Assembly: GCA_963770505.1 (NCBI GenBank)
Contig: CAVYPR010000006.1
Location: forward strand, 620,001-684,000
Reading direction: 5' to 3'
DNA length: 64,000 bases
From: CAVYPR01 sp963770505
GTDB taxonomy: Bacteria > Actinomycetota > Acidimicrobiia > Acidimicrobiales > RAAP-2
Shown here: positions 9,203 through 19,546 of the stretch, piece after piece
How positions within the stretch are numbered: the first letter of the stretch is position 1
Layout of the letters: every line of letters begins with the position of its first letter
The notes under the pieces: model-generated
The model's database searches: none
Told to the model about the DNA's origin: nothing
The model's input: the letters and a program-made list of their open reading frames with translations, nothing else
Translations under genes and position numbers: made by a program

Positions 9203-12200
9203 GTGGGGCTTGGTGACGGCCTTGATGGTCGTCGGGCTTGTGACGGTGAAGCTCTTGGCTGTTGTTGTGCCGAACTTGACCGCCGTGGCGCCGTAGAGGC
9301 CGGTGCCGGTGATCGTGACCGTCGTTGTGCCCGAGGTGGTCCCTGTGGCCGGTGCGAACGAGGTGATCGTCGGGGACGGGAGGTACGAACTTGTAGTTGC
9401 CCGTCGAGGTGGCCGTTCCGCCCACCGTGGTGACTTTCACCTTCACTGTGGCGGCCACGTGGGGCTTGGTCACGGCCTTGATGGTCGTGGAGCTTGTGAC
9501 CGTGTAGCTCTTGGCTGTTGTTGTGCCGAATTTCACGGTGGTGGCCGAGAAGCCGACACCGCTGAACCCGGTCCCGGTGATGGTCACCGTCGTTGTGCCC
9601 GAGGTGGTCCCTGTGACCGGGGTGAACGAGGTGATGGTGGGGACGGGGGCCACGAACTTGAAGTCGGAACTGGCGGTGGCCGTCCCCCCGGCCGTGGTCA
9701 CCTTGACGGTGACTGTGCCCGGCGCGTGGGGCTTGGTGACGGCCTTGATGGTCGTCGGGCTTGTGACCGTGAAGCTCTTGGCTGTTGTTGTGCCGAACTT
9801 GACCGCCGTGGCGCCGTAGAGGCCGGTGCCGGTGATGGTCACCGTCGTTGTGCCCGAGGTGGTCCCTGTGGCGGGGGTGAACGAGGTGATCGTGGGGACG
9901 GGGGCCACGAACTTGTAGTCAGAGCCGGCGGTGGCCGACCCGGTCGCCGTGGTGACCTTCACGGTCACTGTGGCGGCCACGTGGGGCTTGGTGACGACCT
10001 TGATGGTCGTCGAGCTTGTGACGGTGAAGCTCTTGGCTGTTGTTGTGCCGAACTTGACCGAGGTGACGTTGTAGAAGCTGGTCCCCGTGATCGTTACCGT
10101 CGTTGTGCCCGACGTCGTCCCTGTGGTGGGGGTGAACGAGGTGAGCGTCGGCGCGGGGGCTACGAATTTGAAGTCGGAGCCGGAGGTTCCCGTCCCCCCG
10201 GCCGTCGTCACTTTCACGGTGACTGTGCCCGGGGGGTGGGTCTTGGTGACGGCCTTGATAGTCGTCGGGCTTGTGACGGTGAAACTCTTGGCTGTTGTTG
10301 TGCCGAACTTGACCGCCGTTGCACCGTAGAGGTTGGTGCCGGTGATCGTGACCGTCGTTGTGCCCGAGGTGGTCCCTGTGACGGGGGTGAACGAGATGAC
10401 CGTGGGTACATGGGCCACGAACTTGTAGTTGCCCGTCGAAGTGACGGTGCCCCCGGCCGTTGTGACCTTCACCTTTACTGTGCCGGCCACGTGGGGCTTG
10501 GTGACGGCCTTGATGGTCGTGGGCGATGTCACGGTGTAGCTCTTGGCTGTTGTTGTCCCGAATTTGACGACGGTGGCGCCGTAGAGGTTGGTGCCGGTGA
10601 TGGTGACCGTGGTTGTGCCCGAGGTGGTTCCTGTGGCGGGGGTGAACGAGGTGATGGTCGGGGTGTGGGCCACGAACTTGTAGTTGCCCGTCGAAGTGAC
10701 CGTGCCCCCAGCCGTGGTGACCTTCACCTTCACTGTGCCGGCCACGTGGGGCAGCGTCACGGCCTTGATGGTGGTGGGGCTTGTGACGGTGTAGCTCTTG
10801 GCTGTTGTTGTGCCGAATGTGACGGCGGTGGCCCCGTAGAGGTTGGTGCCGGTGATGGTCACCGACGTTGTGCCCGAGGTCGTCCCTGTGGCGGGAGTGA
10901 AGGAGGTGATGGTGGGCATGGAAGCCACGAACCTGTAGTTGCCCGTCGAGGTGGCCGAGCCCCCGACCGTGGTGACCTTCACCTTCACTGTCGCGGCCAC
11001 GTGGGGCTTGGTGACGGCCTTGATGGTGGTGGAACTTGTGACGGTGTAGCTCTTGGCTGTTGTTGTGCCGAATTTCACGGCGGTGGCCGAAAAACCGGTC
11101 CCGCTGAAACCGGTTCCGCTGATGGTCACCGTCGTTGTGCCCGAGGTGGTCCCTGTGGTGGGGGTGAACGAGGTGATCGTGGGGACGGGGGCCACAAACT
11201 TGAAGTCGGTGCCGGAGGTTCCCGTCCCCCCAGCCGTCGTCACCTTGACAGGGAATGTCCCCGGGGCATGGGTCTTGGTGACAGCCTTAATGGTCGTGGG
11301 CGATGTCACGGTGTAGCTCGCAGCCGCTGTTGTCCCGAACTTGACGGCGGTGGCGCCGTAGAGGTTGGTGCCGGTGATGGTGACCGTCGTTGTGCCCGAG
11401 TTGGTGCCTGTGGTGGGGGTGAACGAGGTGACCGTGGGCGCGGGGGCCTTGAACTTGTAGCGAGCCTCGACGTGGCGGTCCCCCCGGCCGTCGTGACCTT
11501 GAGCTTGACTGTGCCGGCCACGTGGGGCTTGGTGACGGCCTTGATGGTCGTCGGCGATGTCACGGTGAAGCTCTTGGCTGTTGTTGTGCCGAATTTGACG
11601 ACGGTGGCGCCGTAGAGGTTGGTGCCGGTGATGGTCACCGTGGTTGTGCCCGAGGTGGTCCCTGTGGTGGGGGTGAACGAGGTGATGGTCGGAGTGTGGG
11701 CCACGAACTTGTAGTTGGTCGACGAGGTGGCTGTGCCCCCGACGGTGGTGACTTGATCGTGACTGTGCCGGCCACGTGGGGCGGGGTCACCGCCTTGATG
11801 GTGGTGGAGCTTGTGACGGTGTAGCTCTTGGCTGCTACTGTGCCGAATGTGACGGCGGTGGTCGTGAAGCCCGGTCCCGCTGAACCCGGTCCCGGTGATG
11901 GTCACCGTGGTTGTGCCCGAGGTCGTCCCTGTGGCCGGGGTGAACGAAGTGATGGTGGGGACCGGGGCCACGAACTTGAAGTCACTGGGCACCGTGCCCG
12001 TGCCGCCCGCCGAAATCACCTTCACGGTAACTGTCCCCGGCGCGTGGGTCTTGGTCACGGCCTTGATGGTCGTCGGGCTTGTGACGGTGTAGCTCTTGGC
12101 TGTTGTTGTGCCGAACCTGACGGCCGTGGCGCCGTAGAACCCGGTGCCGGTGATGGTCACCGTCGTTGTGCCCGAGGTGGTCCCTGTGGTGGGGGTGAAC

Positions 12201-15200
12201 GAGGTGATGGTCGGGCACGGGGGCCTTGAACTTGTAGTCGGTCGTCGCCGTGACGGTCCCACCGACCGTCGTCACCTTGAGGGTGACTGTGCCGGCAACG
12301 TGGGGCTTGGTGACGGCCTTGATGGTGGTGGAGCTTGTGACCGTGTAGCTCTTAGCTGTTGTTGTACCGAACTTGACGGCGGTGGCAGAGAAACCGGTTC
12401 CACTGAACCCGGTGCCGGTGATGGTGACCGTCGTTGTGCCCGAGGTGGTCCCTGTGGTGGGGGTGAACGAGGTGATGGTGGGAACGGGGGCTTTGAACTT
12501 GTAGTCAGAGCCCGCCGTGGCCGTCCCCCCGGCCGTGGTCACCTTGAGGGTGACTGTGCCCGGGGCGTGGGTCTTGGTCACGGCCTTGATGGTCGTGGGC
12601 GATGTCACGGTGTAGCTCTTGGCTGTTGTTGTGCCGAACTTGACGGCGGTGGCGCCGTAGAGGTTGGTGCCGGTGATGGTCACCGTCGTTGTGCCCGAGG
12701 TGGTCCCTGTGGTGGGGGTGAACGAGGTGATGGTGGGCACGGGGGCCTGAACTTGTAGTCGGTCGCCGAGGTGGCTGTGCCCCCGACGGTGGTGACTGTG
12801 ATCGTGACTGTGCCGGCCACGTGGGGTGTGGTCACCGCCTTGATGGTGGTGGAGCTTGTGACGGTGTAGCTCTTGGCGGCCACCGTGCCGAATGTGACGG
12901 CGGTGGCCGTGAAGCCGGTCCCGCTGAACCCGGTCCCGGTGATGGTGACCGTCGTTGTGCCCGAGGTCGTCCCTGTGGCCGGGGTGAACGAGGTGATGGT
13001 GGGGACGGGGGCTTTGAACTTGTAGTCCGAGCCGCCGTGGCCGTCCCCCGGCGGTCGTGACCTTGAGGGTGACTGTGCCCGGGTGCGTGGGTCTTGGTGA
13101 CGGCCTTGATGGTCGTGGGCTATGTGACGGTGTAGCTCTTGGCTGTTGTTGTGCCGAACTTCACCGCCGTGGCGCCGTAGAGGTTGGTGCCGGTGATGGT
13201 GACCGTCGTTGTGCCCGAGGTGGTCCCTGTGGCCGGGGTGAACGAGGTGATGGTGGGCACAGGGGCCTTGAACTTGTAGTCGCTGGCCGAGGTCGCTGTG
13301 CCCCCGACCGTGGTGACTGTGATCTTGACTGTGCCGGCCACGTGGGGCGGGGTCACGGCCTTGATGGTGGTGGAGCTTGTGACGGTGTAGCTCTTGGCGC
13401 GCCACTGTGCCGAATGTGACGGCGGTGGTCGTGAAGCCCGTCCCGCTGAACCCGGTCCCGGTGATGGTGACCGTCGTTGTACCCGAGGTGGTCCCTGTGG
13501 CCGGGGTGAACGAGGTGATGGTGGGAACGGGGGCTTTGAACTTGTAGTCCGAGCCCGCCGTGGCCGTCCCCCCGGCCGTCGTCGACCTTGAGGGTGACTG
13601 TGCCCGGGGCGTGGGCCTTGGTGACGGCCTTGATGGTCGTCGGGCTTGTGACGGTGTAGCTCTTGGCTGTTGTTGTGCCGAACTTCACCGCCGTGGCGCC
13701 GTAGAGGTTGGTGCCGGTGATGGTGACCGTCGTTGTGCCCGACGTCGTCCCTGTGGTCGGGGTGAACGAGGTGATCGTGGGCACAGAGGCCTTGAACTTG
13801 AAATCGGTCGTCGCCGTGACGGTCCCACCGGCCGTCGTCACCTTGAGGGTGACTGTGCCGGCCACGTGGGGCTTGGTGACGGCCTTGATGGTCGTGGGCG
13901 ATGTCACCGTGTAGCTCTTGGCTGTTGTTGTGCCGAACTTGACGGCCGTGGCGCCGTAGAGGTTGGTGCCGGTGATGGTGACCGTCGTTGTGCCCGAGGT
14001 GGTCCCTGTGGTCGGGGTGAACGAGGTGATCGTGGGCGCAGACGCCTTGAACTTGTAGTTGCCGAGCCGACGTGGCGGTCCCCCCGGCCGTCGTGACCTT
14101 GAGCTTGACTGTGCCGGCCACGTGGGGCTTGGTGACGGCCTTGATGGTCGTGGGCGATGTCACGGTGTAGCTCTTGGCTGTTGTTGTGCCGAACTTGACG
14201 GCCGTGGCGCCGTAGAGGTTGGTGCCGGTGATGGTCACCGTCGTTGTGCCCGAGGTGGTCCCTGTGGTGGGGGTGAACGAGGTGATGGTGGGCACAGAGG
14301 CCTTGAACTTGTAGTCACTGGCCGAGGTGGCTGTGCCCCCGACCGTGGTGACTGTGATCTTGACTGTGCCGGCCACGTGGGGTGCGGTCACCGCCTTGAT
14401 GGTGGTGGAGCTTGTGACGGTGTAGCTCTTGGCGGCCACTGTGCCGAATGTGACGGCGGTGGTCGTGAAGCCGGTCCCGCTGAACCCGGTCCCGGTGATG
14501 GTGACCGTCGTTGTGCCCGAGGTCGTCCCTGTGGCCGGGGTGAACGAGGTGATGGTGGGCACGGGGGCTTTGAACTTGTAGTCGGAGCCCGCCGTGGCCG
14601 TCCCCCCGGCGGTGGTGACCTTGAGGGTGACTGTGCCCGGGTGCGTGGGTCTTGGTGACGGCCTTGATGGTCGTCGGGCTTGTCACGGTGTAGCTCTTGG
14701 CTGTTGTTGTGCCGAACTTGACGGCGGTGGCGCCGTAGAGGTTGGTGCCGGTGATGGTGACCGTCGTTGTGCCCGAGGTGGTCCCTGTGGCGGGGGTGAA
14801 CGAGGTGATGGTGGGCGCAGGGGCCTTGAACTTGAAGCTACTCGCCGAGGTGGCCGTGCCCCCGACCGTGGTGACTTGATCTTGACTGTGCCGGCCACGT
14901 GGGGCGGGGTCACCGCCTTGATGGTGGTGGAGCTTGTGACGGTGTAGCTCTTGGCGGCCGTCGTGCCGAATGTGACGGCGGTGGCCGTGAAGCCCGTCCC
15001 GCTGAACCCGGTGCCGGTGATGGTGACCGTCGTTGTGCCCGAGGTCGTTCCTGTGGCCGGGGTGAACGAGGTGATCGTGGGGACGGGTGCCTTGAACTTG
15101 TAGTCCGAGCCGGCCGTGGCCGTCCCCCCGCCGTGGCTGACCTTGACGTTGACTGTGCCCGGTGCATGGGCCTTGGTGACGGCCTTGATGGTCGTGGGCG

Positions 15201-18200
15201 ATGTGACGATGAGCTCTTGGCTGTTGTTGTGCCGAACTTGACGGCCGTGGCGCCGTAGAGGTTGGTGCCGGTGATGGTGACCGAGGTTGTGCCCGAGTGT
15301 CGGCCCTGTGGCGGGGGTGAACGAGGTGATCGTGGGCGTCGAGGCCACGAACTTGTAGTTGGCCGTCGAAGTGGCGGTCCCACCGGCCGTCGTCACCTTC
15401 ACCTTCAGTGTCCCGGCCACGTGGGGCTTGGTGACGGCTTTGATGGTCGTGGGCGATGTCACGGTGTAGCTCTTGGCTGTTGTTGTGCCGAACTTGACGG
15501 CGGTGGCGCCGAAGAGGTTGGTGCCGGTGATGGTGACCGTGGTTGTGCCCGAGGTGGTCCCTGTGGTGGGGGTGAACGAGGTGATGGTGGGCGGAGATGC
15601 TATGAATTTGTAGTTAGCGTAGAGGTGCCCGTGCCCCCGGCCGTAGTGACCTTCACCTTCACTGTCCCGGCCACGTGGGGCGCCGTCACCGCCTTGATGG
15701 TGGTGGAGCTTGTCACGGTGTAGCTCTTGGCTGTTGTTGTGCCGAATGTGACGGCGGTTGCCGAGAACCCGGTCCCGTGAAGCCGGTGCCGGTAATGGTG
15801 ACCGTCGTTGTGCCCGAGGTCGTCCCTGTGGTGGGGGTGAACGAGGTGATCGTGGGGACGGGGGCCACGAACTTGTAGTCAGGGCCGGCCGTGGCGGTAC
15901 CCAAGCCGGTGGTGACCTTTACGGTGACTGTGCCCGGCGCATGGGTCTTGGTCACGGCCTTGATCGTGGTCGCGCTTGTGTCGGTGAAGCTCTTGGCCGT
16001 TGTTGTGCCGAACTTCACGGCCGTAGCGCCATTGAGGTTGGTGCCGGTGATCGTCACCGTCGTTGTGCCCGAGGTGCTCCCTGTCGTTGGGGTGAACGAG
16101 GTGATGGTGGGCGTGCCAAAATTGGGGTTGGCAGTGAGGACTGCCCGGTGTGGGCTGTCGGCACCAACGCCTCGGGAGATCGCGTCGGTAAGGGTGCCGA
16201 GATGCGGTTTTCTCCCCGCTCGAGGGGTCTTCGTGGCATTCGAACCGCTCACGATGGCGCTGGTGAGGACGGCCTGCCGTTCGGAGTGCCCCGATGGTGC
16301 ATTACCGGTGCGCTTCACCGCGCTGGCCGTCACGGCTGTGGCGGGGGTCGGGAAGTCGGCCGTGGTGAAGGTCTCGGCCGTGCTGCTCACCGCACCGAGG
16401 AGGACGATCGCACTCTGTGCTGTGGTGTTGACGCCGGTGACGATGCACTCTGTTGTGCCGGTGCAACTGATGTGGGTCAGCTGCAGTCCCGCGGGCACTG
16501 AGTCCTTTGTCCAGTTCGCCGTGGTTGACGACGCGGGTCCCGCGAAGATCCCGTCACCGGAGCCGTCTGTGCCGATGACGAAGCATGCGGTCGGAGCGCA
16601 GGTGATCTGCATCGCCGACTTCATTGTTGCGGGAAGGTTTTCGGTGACCCAGCTCTCGGCGCTTGGCGCTACTGCGCCGGCCAGGACCACCGGTTTCGAC
16701 GCGGACACGCCGATGGCGAAGCACGCCGTCGAGCTGGCGCACGTAAACCCCGAGATCGAGCTCACCGTGCCCGGCAGGGTGTCCGAGGACCACGCCTCCT
16801 GGCTCGGTGAGATGCCACCGGCCAGCACCACGGGGGCCGTTCCCGCTGTCGCCACCACGAAACAGGCCGAGCTCTTCACGCACTTGAGCTGTGACAGCGT
16901 GTTGTACTTGGGCCCTGTGGTCGGCGGTGTGCTCGGGATGTCCTGCGCCCACGTCTCTGCCGACCCCGATGCCGCCCCGGCCAGCAGGACGGGACCCGTC
17001 GCGGTGGTCCCCGTGACGAAGCAAGCCGTTGTGCCTGCGCAAGTGAGTGCGGACAGCGACGTCAACGTGACTCCGTGCGGAGGTGTGTCCTTCGACCAAT
17101 TGAGGGTGATGACGCCAGAAGGGTTCTTCGTTGCGGTGACGCCGAGAATGACGGCGCCCGTCGCCGTTGTGCCGATGGCCAGACAGGCTGTCGGGCTCGG
17201 GCAGCGCACCTGGTGGAGAATGGTCACGCCCAGTGTTGCCGGTGGCGATGCGGCCGCCCATGTCCCCACCGCCGAAGACGTCGAATCGGTGATCGCCGCG
17301 GCCCCGGAGGCGCCGAATCCGACGGCCACGCACAAAGACGACGTACAAGCCGAGGACTCGATCTTCTCGATCCCGTCGGACGACGGAAGGTCCTTGGAAT
17401 TCCATTTTGTGCCCGACAGCACGTTGGTGGAGGCGGTCGTACCTCCTGTTGTCCCCTGCCCTGTGGCGAGGCACTGGAATTCCCCGTCATTGGGGCATAC
17501 CAGAGAACCGTCGGTGACCGTCGAGTCTGCGTAGTCGACGTCGATGAAGGCGCCCTCGTCGTAGAGGAAGGGGCCCGCCACCGTCACCTTGCTGAGGGCG
17601 ACCTGCACCCGCGGTGCGTATGTGATGGTCGTCGCGCCGAGGGACCCGGTCGTGACGAATGTCGTCACGATCTTGTAGTTGCCCGCCTTCACCTTGTATG
17701 TACCGACCGGAAGCTCGAAGAATGCACAACCGTCCGGCCCAGCCGTGCTCGTGTGGACTGTGGTCGGGTTTGTCGCCGAGGTGACGGTGACCGGCGCTGT
17801 GGCGATCCGACCGTTCAGGCCCTTGTACCGCTGTCCGTCTTTCGCCAACGGCGGTGTCGGATCTGTGGCACTGGTGGGGCTGCCCTCCAGCTGGACTCCG
17901 AGGAAGCCGTAGGTGGGGAGGCCGTCGGGGGGGTAGTCGATCTCGGTGGAGTCTGTGACACTTCCGCCGTTGTAGGACGTCTTGACCGTCAGATTCAGGA
18001 TCTGTGGAACCGTTGCCGAGAGGCAGAGGTTGGGCTTGTCTGTGATGGTCTGCCAGGTGAATTTGGCGACCGTGAAGTACTTCGTTGTGCCGCTGTCTGT
18101 GTAACGCTGCACCCCTGTGCGCGCAACTGTCTGACCCTCGTAGATGTCGTTGCCGACGTTGGGAAGGCGATTCGGTGTGCTGAAAGCCGGAGGACCTGTT

Positions 18201-18394
18201 GAGTTCAGCTTCTCCAGCCATTTCTCGGCGATTGAGAGCGCTTGCACGTGGTTCCTGGCGGTCGCCGCCTGGCCAAGGATGTTGTCGAGCAGGTACGACA
18301 CCGGGACCACGACGGAGAGGAGGACGGTGAACGCCACGATCACCTCGACGAGGCCGAAGCCGGCTTCGCTGTGCCCGCGTCGGGCGTCCAGCAT
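4802..18394 (-). CDS. Giant prepilin-anchored IPT/TIG-repeat surface protein (whole gene, reading frame interrupted)
   Basis: Read across its frameshifts, this is one gene of about 4,530 codons. Order from the N-terminus: leader MLDARRGHSEAG, then prepilin helix FGLVEVIVAFTVLLSVVVPV (Glu at +5); a pilin-like domain; an Ig/Cna-like domain near 17,650-17,820; eight cysteine-paired propeller-like repeats (about 17,500-16,330); roughly 41 IPT/TIG domains of about 85 residues (16,115-5,525); and a C-terminal domain containing GLVRIKVVNAAGQPVNGATV, resembling carboxypeptidase-regulatory folds. No LPXTG or other anchor is seen, so display must rest on the pilin helix. The ATG at 18394 gives a typical 12-residue leader; ATG 18430 is an alternative. 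The stop overlaps the next pilin start. Inferred role: a long stalk-like adhesin on a type IV pilus. Whether the breaks are real or assembly errors is unresolved. Confidence 0.75.
7950..9923 (-). repeat. Near-perfect 1,033-bp tandem duplication of four IPT repeats
   Basis: Bases 7950-8890 and 8983-9923 are almost identical at a constant offset of 1,033 bases; for example 8461-8700 and 9494-9733 differ at one base by eye. The unit equals four IPT domains. The second copy has one extra base near 9372 (gatcgtcgggg against gatcgcgggg at 8332), which shifts the frame. Confidence 0.7.
9370..15780 (-). pseudogene. Central IPT/TIG repeats with many frameshifts
   Basis: About 26 IPT repeats that are plainly coding but out of frame with each other in many places. 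Comparing sister repeats by eye, single-base insertions or deletions are visible near 9372, 11460, 11750, 11875, 12213, 12748, 13035-13048, 13083, 13122, 13398, 13581, 14062, 14642, 14878, 15130, 15210, 15298, 15620 and 15773. Between 4802 and 11300 only the one near 9372 was found. The longest open pieces run to 11309 and across 13120-14562 in changing frames. Protein similarity is preserved on both sides of each break, so the lesions are recent or artefactual. Standard gene callers will report several fragments here that are one gene. Confidence 0.7.
15713..18394 (-). CDS. N-terminal intact open segment of the giant pilin protein
   Basis: This is the part that can be translated without correction. 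It starts with the prepilin leader and helix (G/FGLVEV junction), then about 150 residues of pilin-like sequence with DSGTTKYFTVAKFTWQTI. A small beta-rich domain follows, with GCAFFELPVGTYKVKAGNYK, typical of SpaA/Cna-B or carboxypeptidase-regulatory repeats. Next comes an array of eight units, each marked by C-x4-6-C followed by a small hydrophobic-Gly motif (for example CASSTACFAIG) and ending in a Trp/Pro motif such as ETWAQDIP. The unit size of about 45 residues fits propeller blades. The segment ends in the first two IPT domains and runs out of frame near 15775, where a C is missing from CCCGCTGAAC as seen in sister repeats. Confidence 0.85.
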   Translation of the reverse strand: MLDARRGHSEAGFGLVEVIVAFTVLLSVVVPVSYLLDNILGQAATARNHVQALSIAEKWLEKLNSTGPPAFSTPNRLPNVGNDIYEGQTVARTGVQRYTDSGTTKYFTVAKFTWQTITDKPNLCLSATVPQILNLTVKTSYNGGSVTDSTEIDYPPDGLPTYGFLGVQLEGSPTSATDPTPPLAKDGQRYKGLNGRIATAPVTVTSATNPTTVHTSTAGPDGCAFFELPVGTYKVKAGNYKIVTTFVTTGSLGATTITYAPRVQVALSKVTVAGPFLYDEGAFIDVDYADSTVTDGSLVCPNDGEFQCLATGQGTTGGTTASTNVLSGTKWNSKDLPSSDGIEKIESSACTSSLCVAVGFGASGAAAITDSTSSAVGTWAAASPPATLGVTILHQVRCPSPTACLAIGTTATGAVILGVTATKNPSGVITLNWSKDTPPHGVTLTSLSALTCAGTTACFVTGTTATGPVLLAGAASGSAETWAQDIPSTPPTTGPKYNTLSQLKCVKSSACFVVATAGTAPVVLAGGISPSQEAWSSDTLPGTVSSISGFTCASSTACFAIGVSASKPVVLAGAVAPSAESWVTENLPATMKSAMQITCAPTACFVIGTDGSGDGIFAGPASSTTANWTKDSVPAGLQLTHISCTGTTECIVTGVNTTAQSAIVLLGAVSSTAETFTTADFPTPATAVTASAVKRTGNAPSGHSERQAVLTSAIVSGSNATKTPRAGRKPHLGTLTDAISRGVGADSPHRAVLTANPNFGTPTITSFTPTTGSTSGTTTVTITGTNLNGATAVKFGTTTAKSFTDTSATTIKAVTKTHAPGTVTVKVTTGLGTATAGPDYKFVAPVPTITSFTPTTGTTSGTTTVTITGTGFTGPGSRQPPSHSAQQQPRATP

Positions 18395-19111
18395 CCCGGG
18401 GAGCCCGCGGTAGGTGGGCCGGAAACGCATCGGCTTCTTCGATGGGAGCTGCCGAGCAACCTCCGGGTGAGGGTCAAGGGAGGCTCCCAGGCGGCCGGCG
18501 GCGCGCGACCGTTGGCTACCGGTCGGCTGCAGTAGCGCTCGCGGACGCCGTGAGCGGCCCATGTGCTCCGAACTCCCCTCTGCATGCGCCTAACGGCCGT
18601 CCGTCCCATCCGGACTGACCGCTTCGGTCGCACTGCTGCCCCCTGGGTCAAGTATGGCCGTGGCCATGGGCGTTTCCTATGGAAGTCATCACCTGCCGGA
18701 CGCCCGGGTGAAAACACCTGCCCGGGTGGCAACGATCCGCCGGTGAGGGGAAGTCCCTGTTCAGGATTGATTACTATTGAGTAAGTTCTCGGGACGGCCG
18801 CCCTGGCTACCGAGGCGCGGCGAGCTGCGGCCGGCAGCTCCGTCCCCCTTGCGGCCCACGCAACCGAGGGTTGCCGGCAGAGGCCACGGGAGCCCCGTCG
18901 TCTGGGCGCGCCGGCACGGGCACGGAGGCGAGAAGCGGGTCAGGCCCGACGTCTCGAACACCGACGGCGCCGGGATCCTCGACCAGGGCGGCGGGTCGAA
19001 GGCGCGAGAACTCCGAGGGCGCTCTCCACCACCGCCGCTGAGCGATCGAGGACGCACGCCAACGAGGAAATTCTCGACCTTCTCGGATGTGGTCTCGGCG
19101 GTGACGCTGCG
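18395..19111. other. Upstream region of the pilin cassette, no supported gene
   Basis: This lies between the pilin start and the end of the SCP2-like gene. An AT-rich patch at 18756-18786, standing out from GC-rich surroundings, could hold the minus-strand promoter. On the minus strand 18728-18701 can fold into a hairpin with a GGTG-TTTT-CACC tip. If transcription starts in the AT patch, the leader would be about 350 bases. I compared it with the c-di-GMP-I riboswitch consensus and saw no match. Open frames here have no recognisable product. Confidence 0.35.
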
Positions 19112-19546
19112 TCAGTAGGTGGTCCCGGCCTGCAGACCGGCCAGCCTGTCACGGGCTGCCGCCAGGAGCACCTGGCCGGCGACGAGGACCGCCAGATCGC
19201 CACGGACGCGCACCCTCCCCTGCCCGAGGGCCTCGGCCGGGTCCAGCTCTCCCCTCGACATCGCTGCCGCATCCACGTAGGAGAGGGAGACGGTGACGGC
19301 GGGCTCGGGAGCGGACGGCGCGGCGGGCCCGGGCCCTGGTGGATGCCCGAGTTCGAGGCGGAGCCTGCTGTCCTCGACCACCATGGTCACGAGCAGGTCG
19401 CCGTCAGGTCCACCCTGGACGAGCTGGGCCACCGCGAAGCGGTCCCTTCCGGCGTCGAGCGCGGCGGCGTCGACCTGGGAAAGGTCGAGGTCAGCGACCG
19501 CTCGGTTGAACTCGTCCACCCACCCGGGGGAGTAGAAGCGGGCCAC
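19112..19546 (-). CDS. SCP2 sterol-transfer-like small protein, last gene of the sdh operon
   Basis: A 144-residue protein. The C-terminal half carries the SCP2 pattern: an acidic Ser/Tyr strand, then RGELDPAEALGQGRVRVRGD followed by LAVLVAGQVLLAAA. SCP2 domains bind lipids or acyl-CoA-like ligands in a hydrophobic tunnel. I set the start at GTG 19546: it overlaps the TAG of sdhB (TAGTG) and has GGGGGA a few bases upstream. The frame stays open further upstream, but that stretch is inside sdhB. Translational coupling to sdhB suggests co-expression with succinate dehydrogenase. A role in quinone or lipid handling would be speculation. Confidence 0.7.
   Translation of the reverse strand: MARFYSPGWVDEFNRAVADLDLSQVDAAALDAGRDRFAVAQLVQGGPDGDLLVTMVVEDSRLRLELGHPPGPGPAAPSAPEPAVTVSLSYVDAAAMSRGELDPAEALGQGRVRVRGDLAVLVAGQVLLAAARDRLAGLQAGTTY

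Larger units (their letters stand above)
5525..16115 (-). repeat. IPT/TIG coding repeat array, about 41 units of 250-280 bp
   Basis: Tandem coding repeats counted by the core that reads gctgttgttgtgccgaa on the plus strand (FGTTTAK on the minus strand) and its variants. I count 27 between 9258 and 16000 and 14 more in the open segment below 9202. Three subtypes alternate: 'LYGATAVKF', 'FSGTGFSATAVKF' and 'NLYGATAVKF'. Many neighbours are nearly identical at the DNA level, implying recent amplification. The five units nearest 5525 are the most diverged. Confidence 0.85.

Noticed and set aside
6872..11615. Long plus-strand open frames in the repeat array
   Set aside because: They arise from the repeat composition opposite the IPT coding strand, and the products are Gly/Asp/Arg-rich with no fold signature.
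5525..16115. Regular repeats as a possible CRISPR or satellite array
   Set aside because: The unit is about 260 bp, has no spacer structure and encodes a conserved Ig-like domain.
18395..18790. c-di-GMP-I riboswitch before the pilin cassette
   Set aside because: The conserved GGGCAAACC and GGGACGCAAAGCC blocks are absent on both strands.
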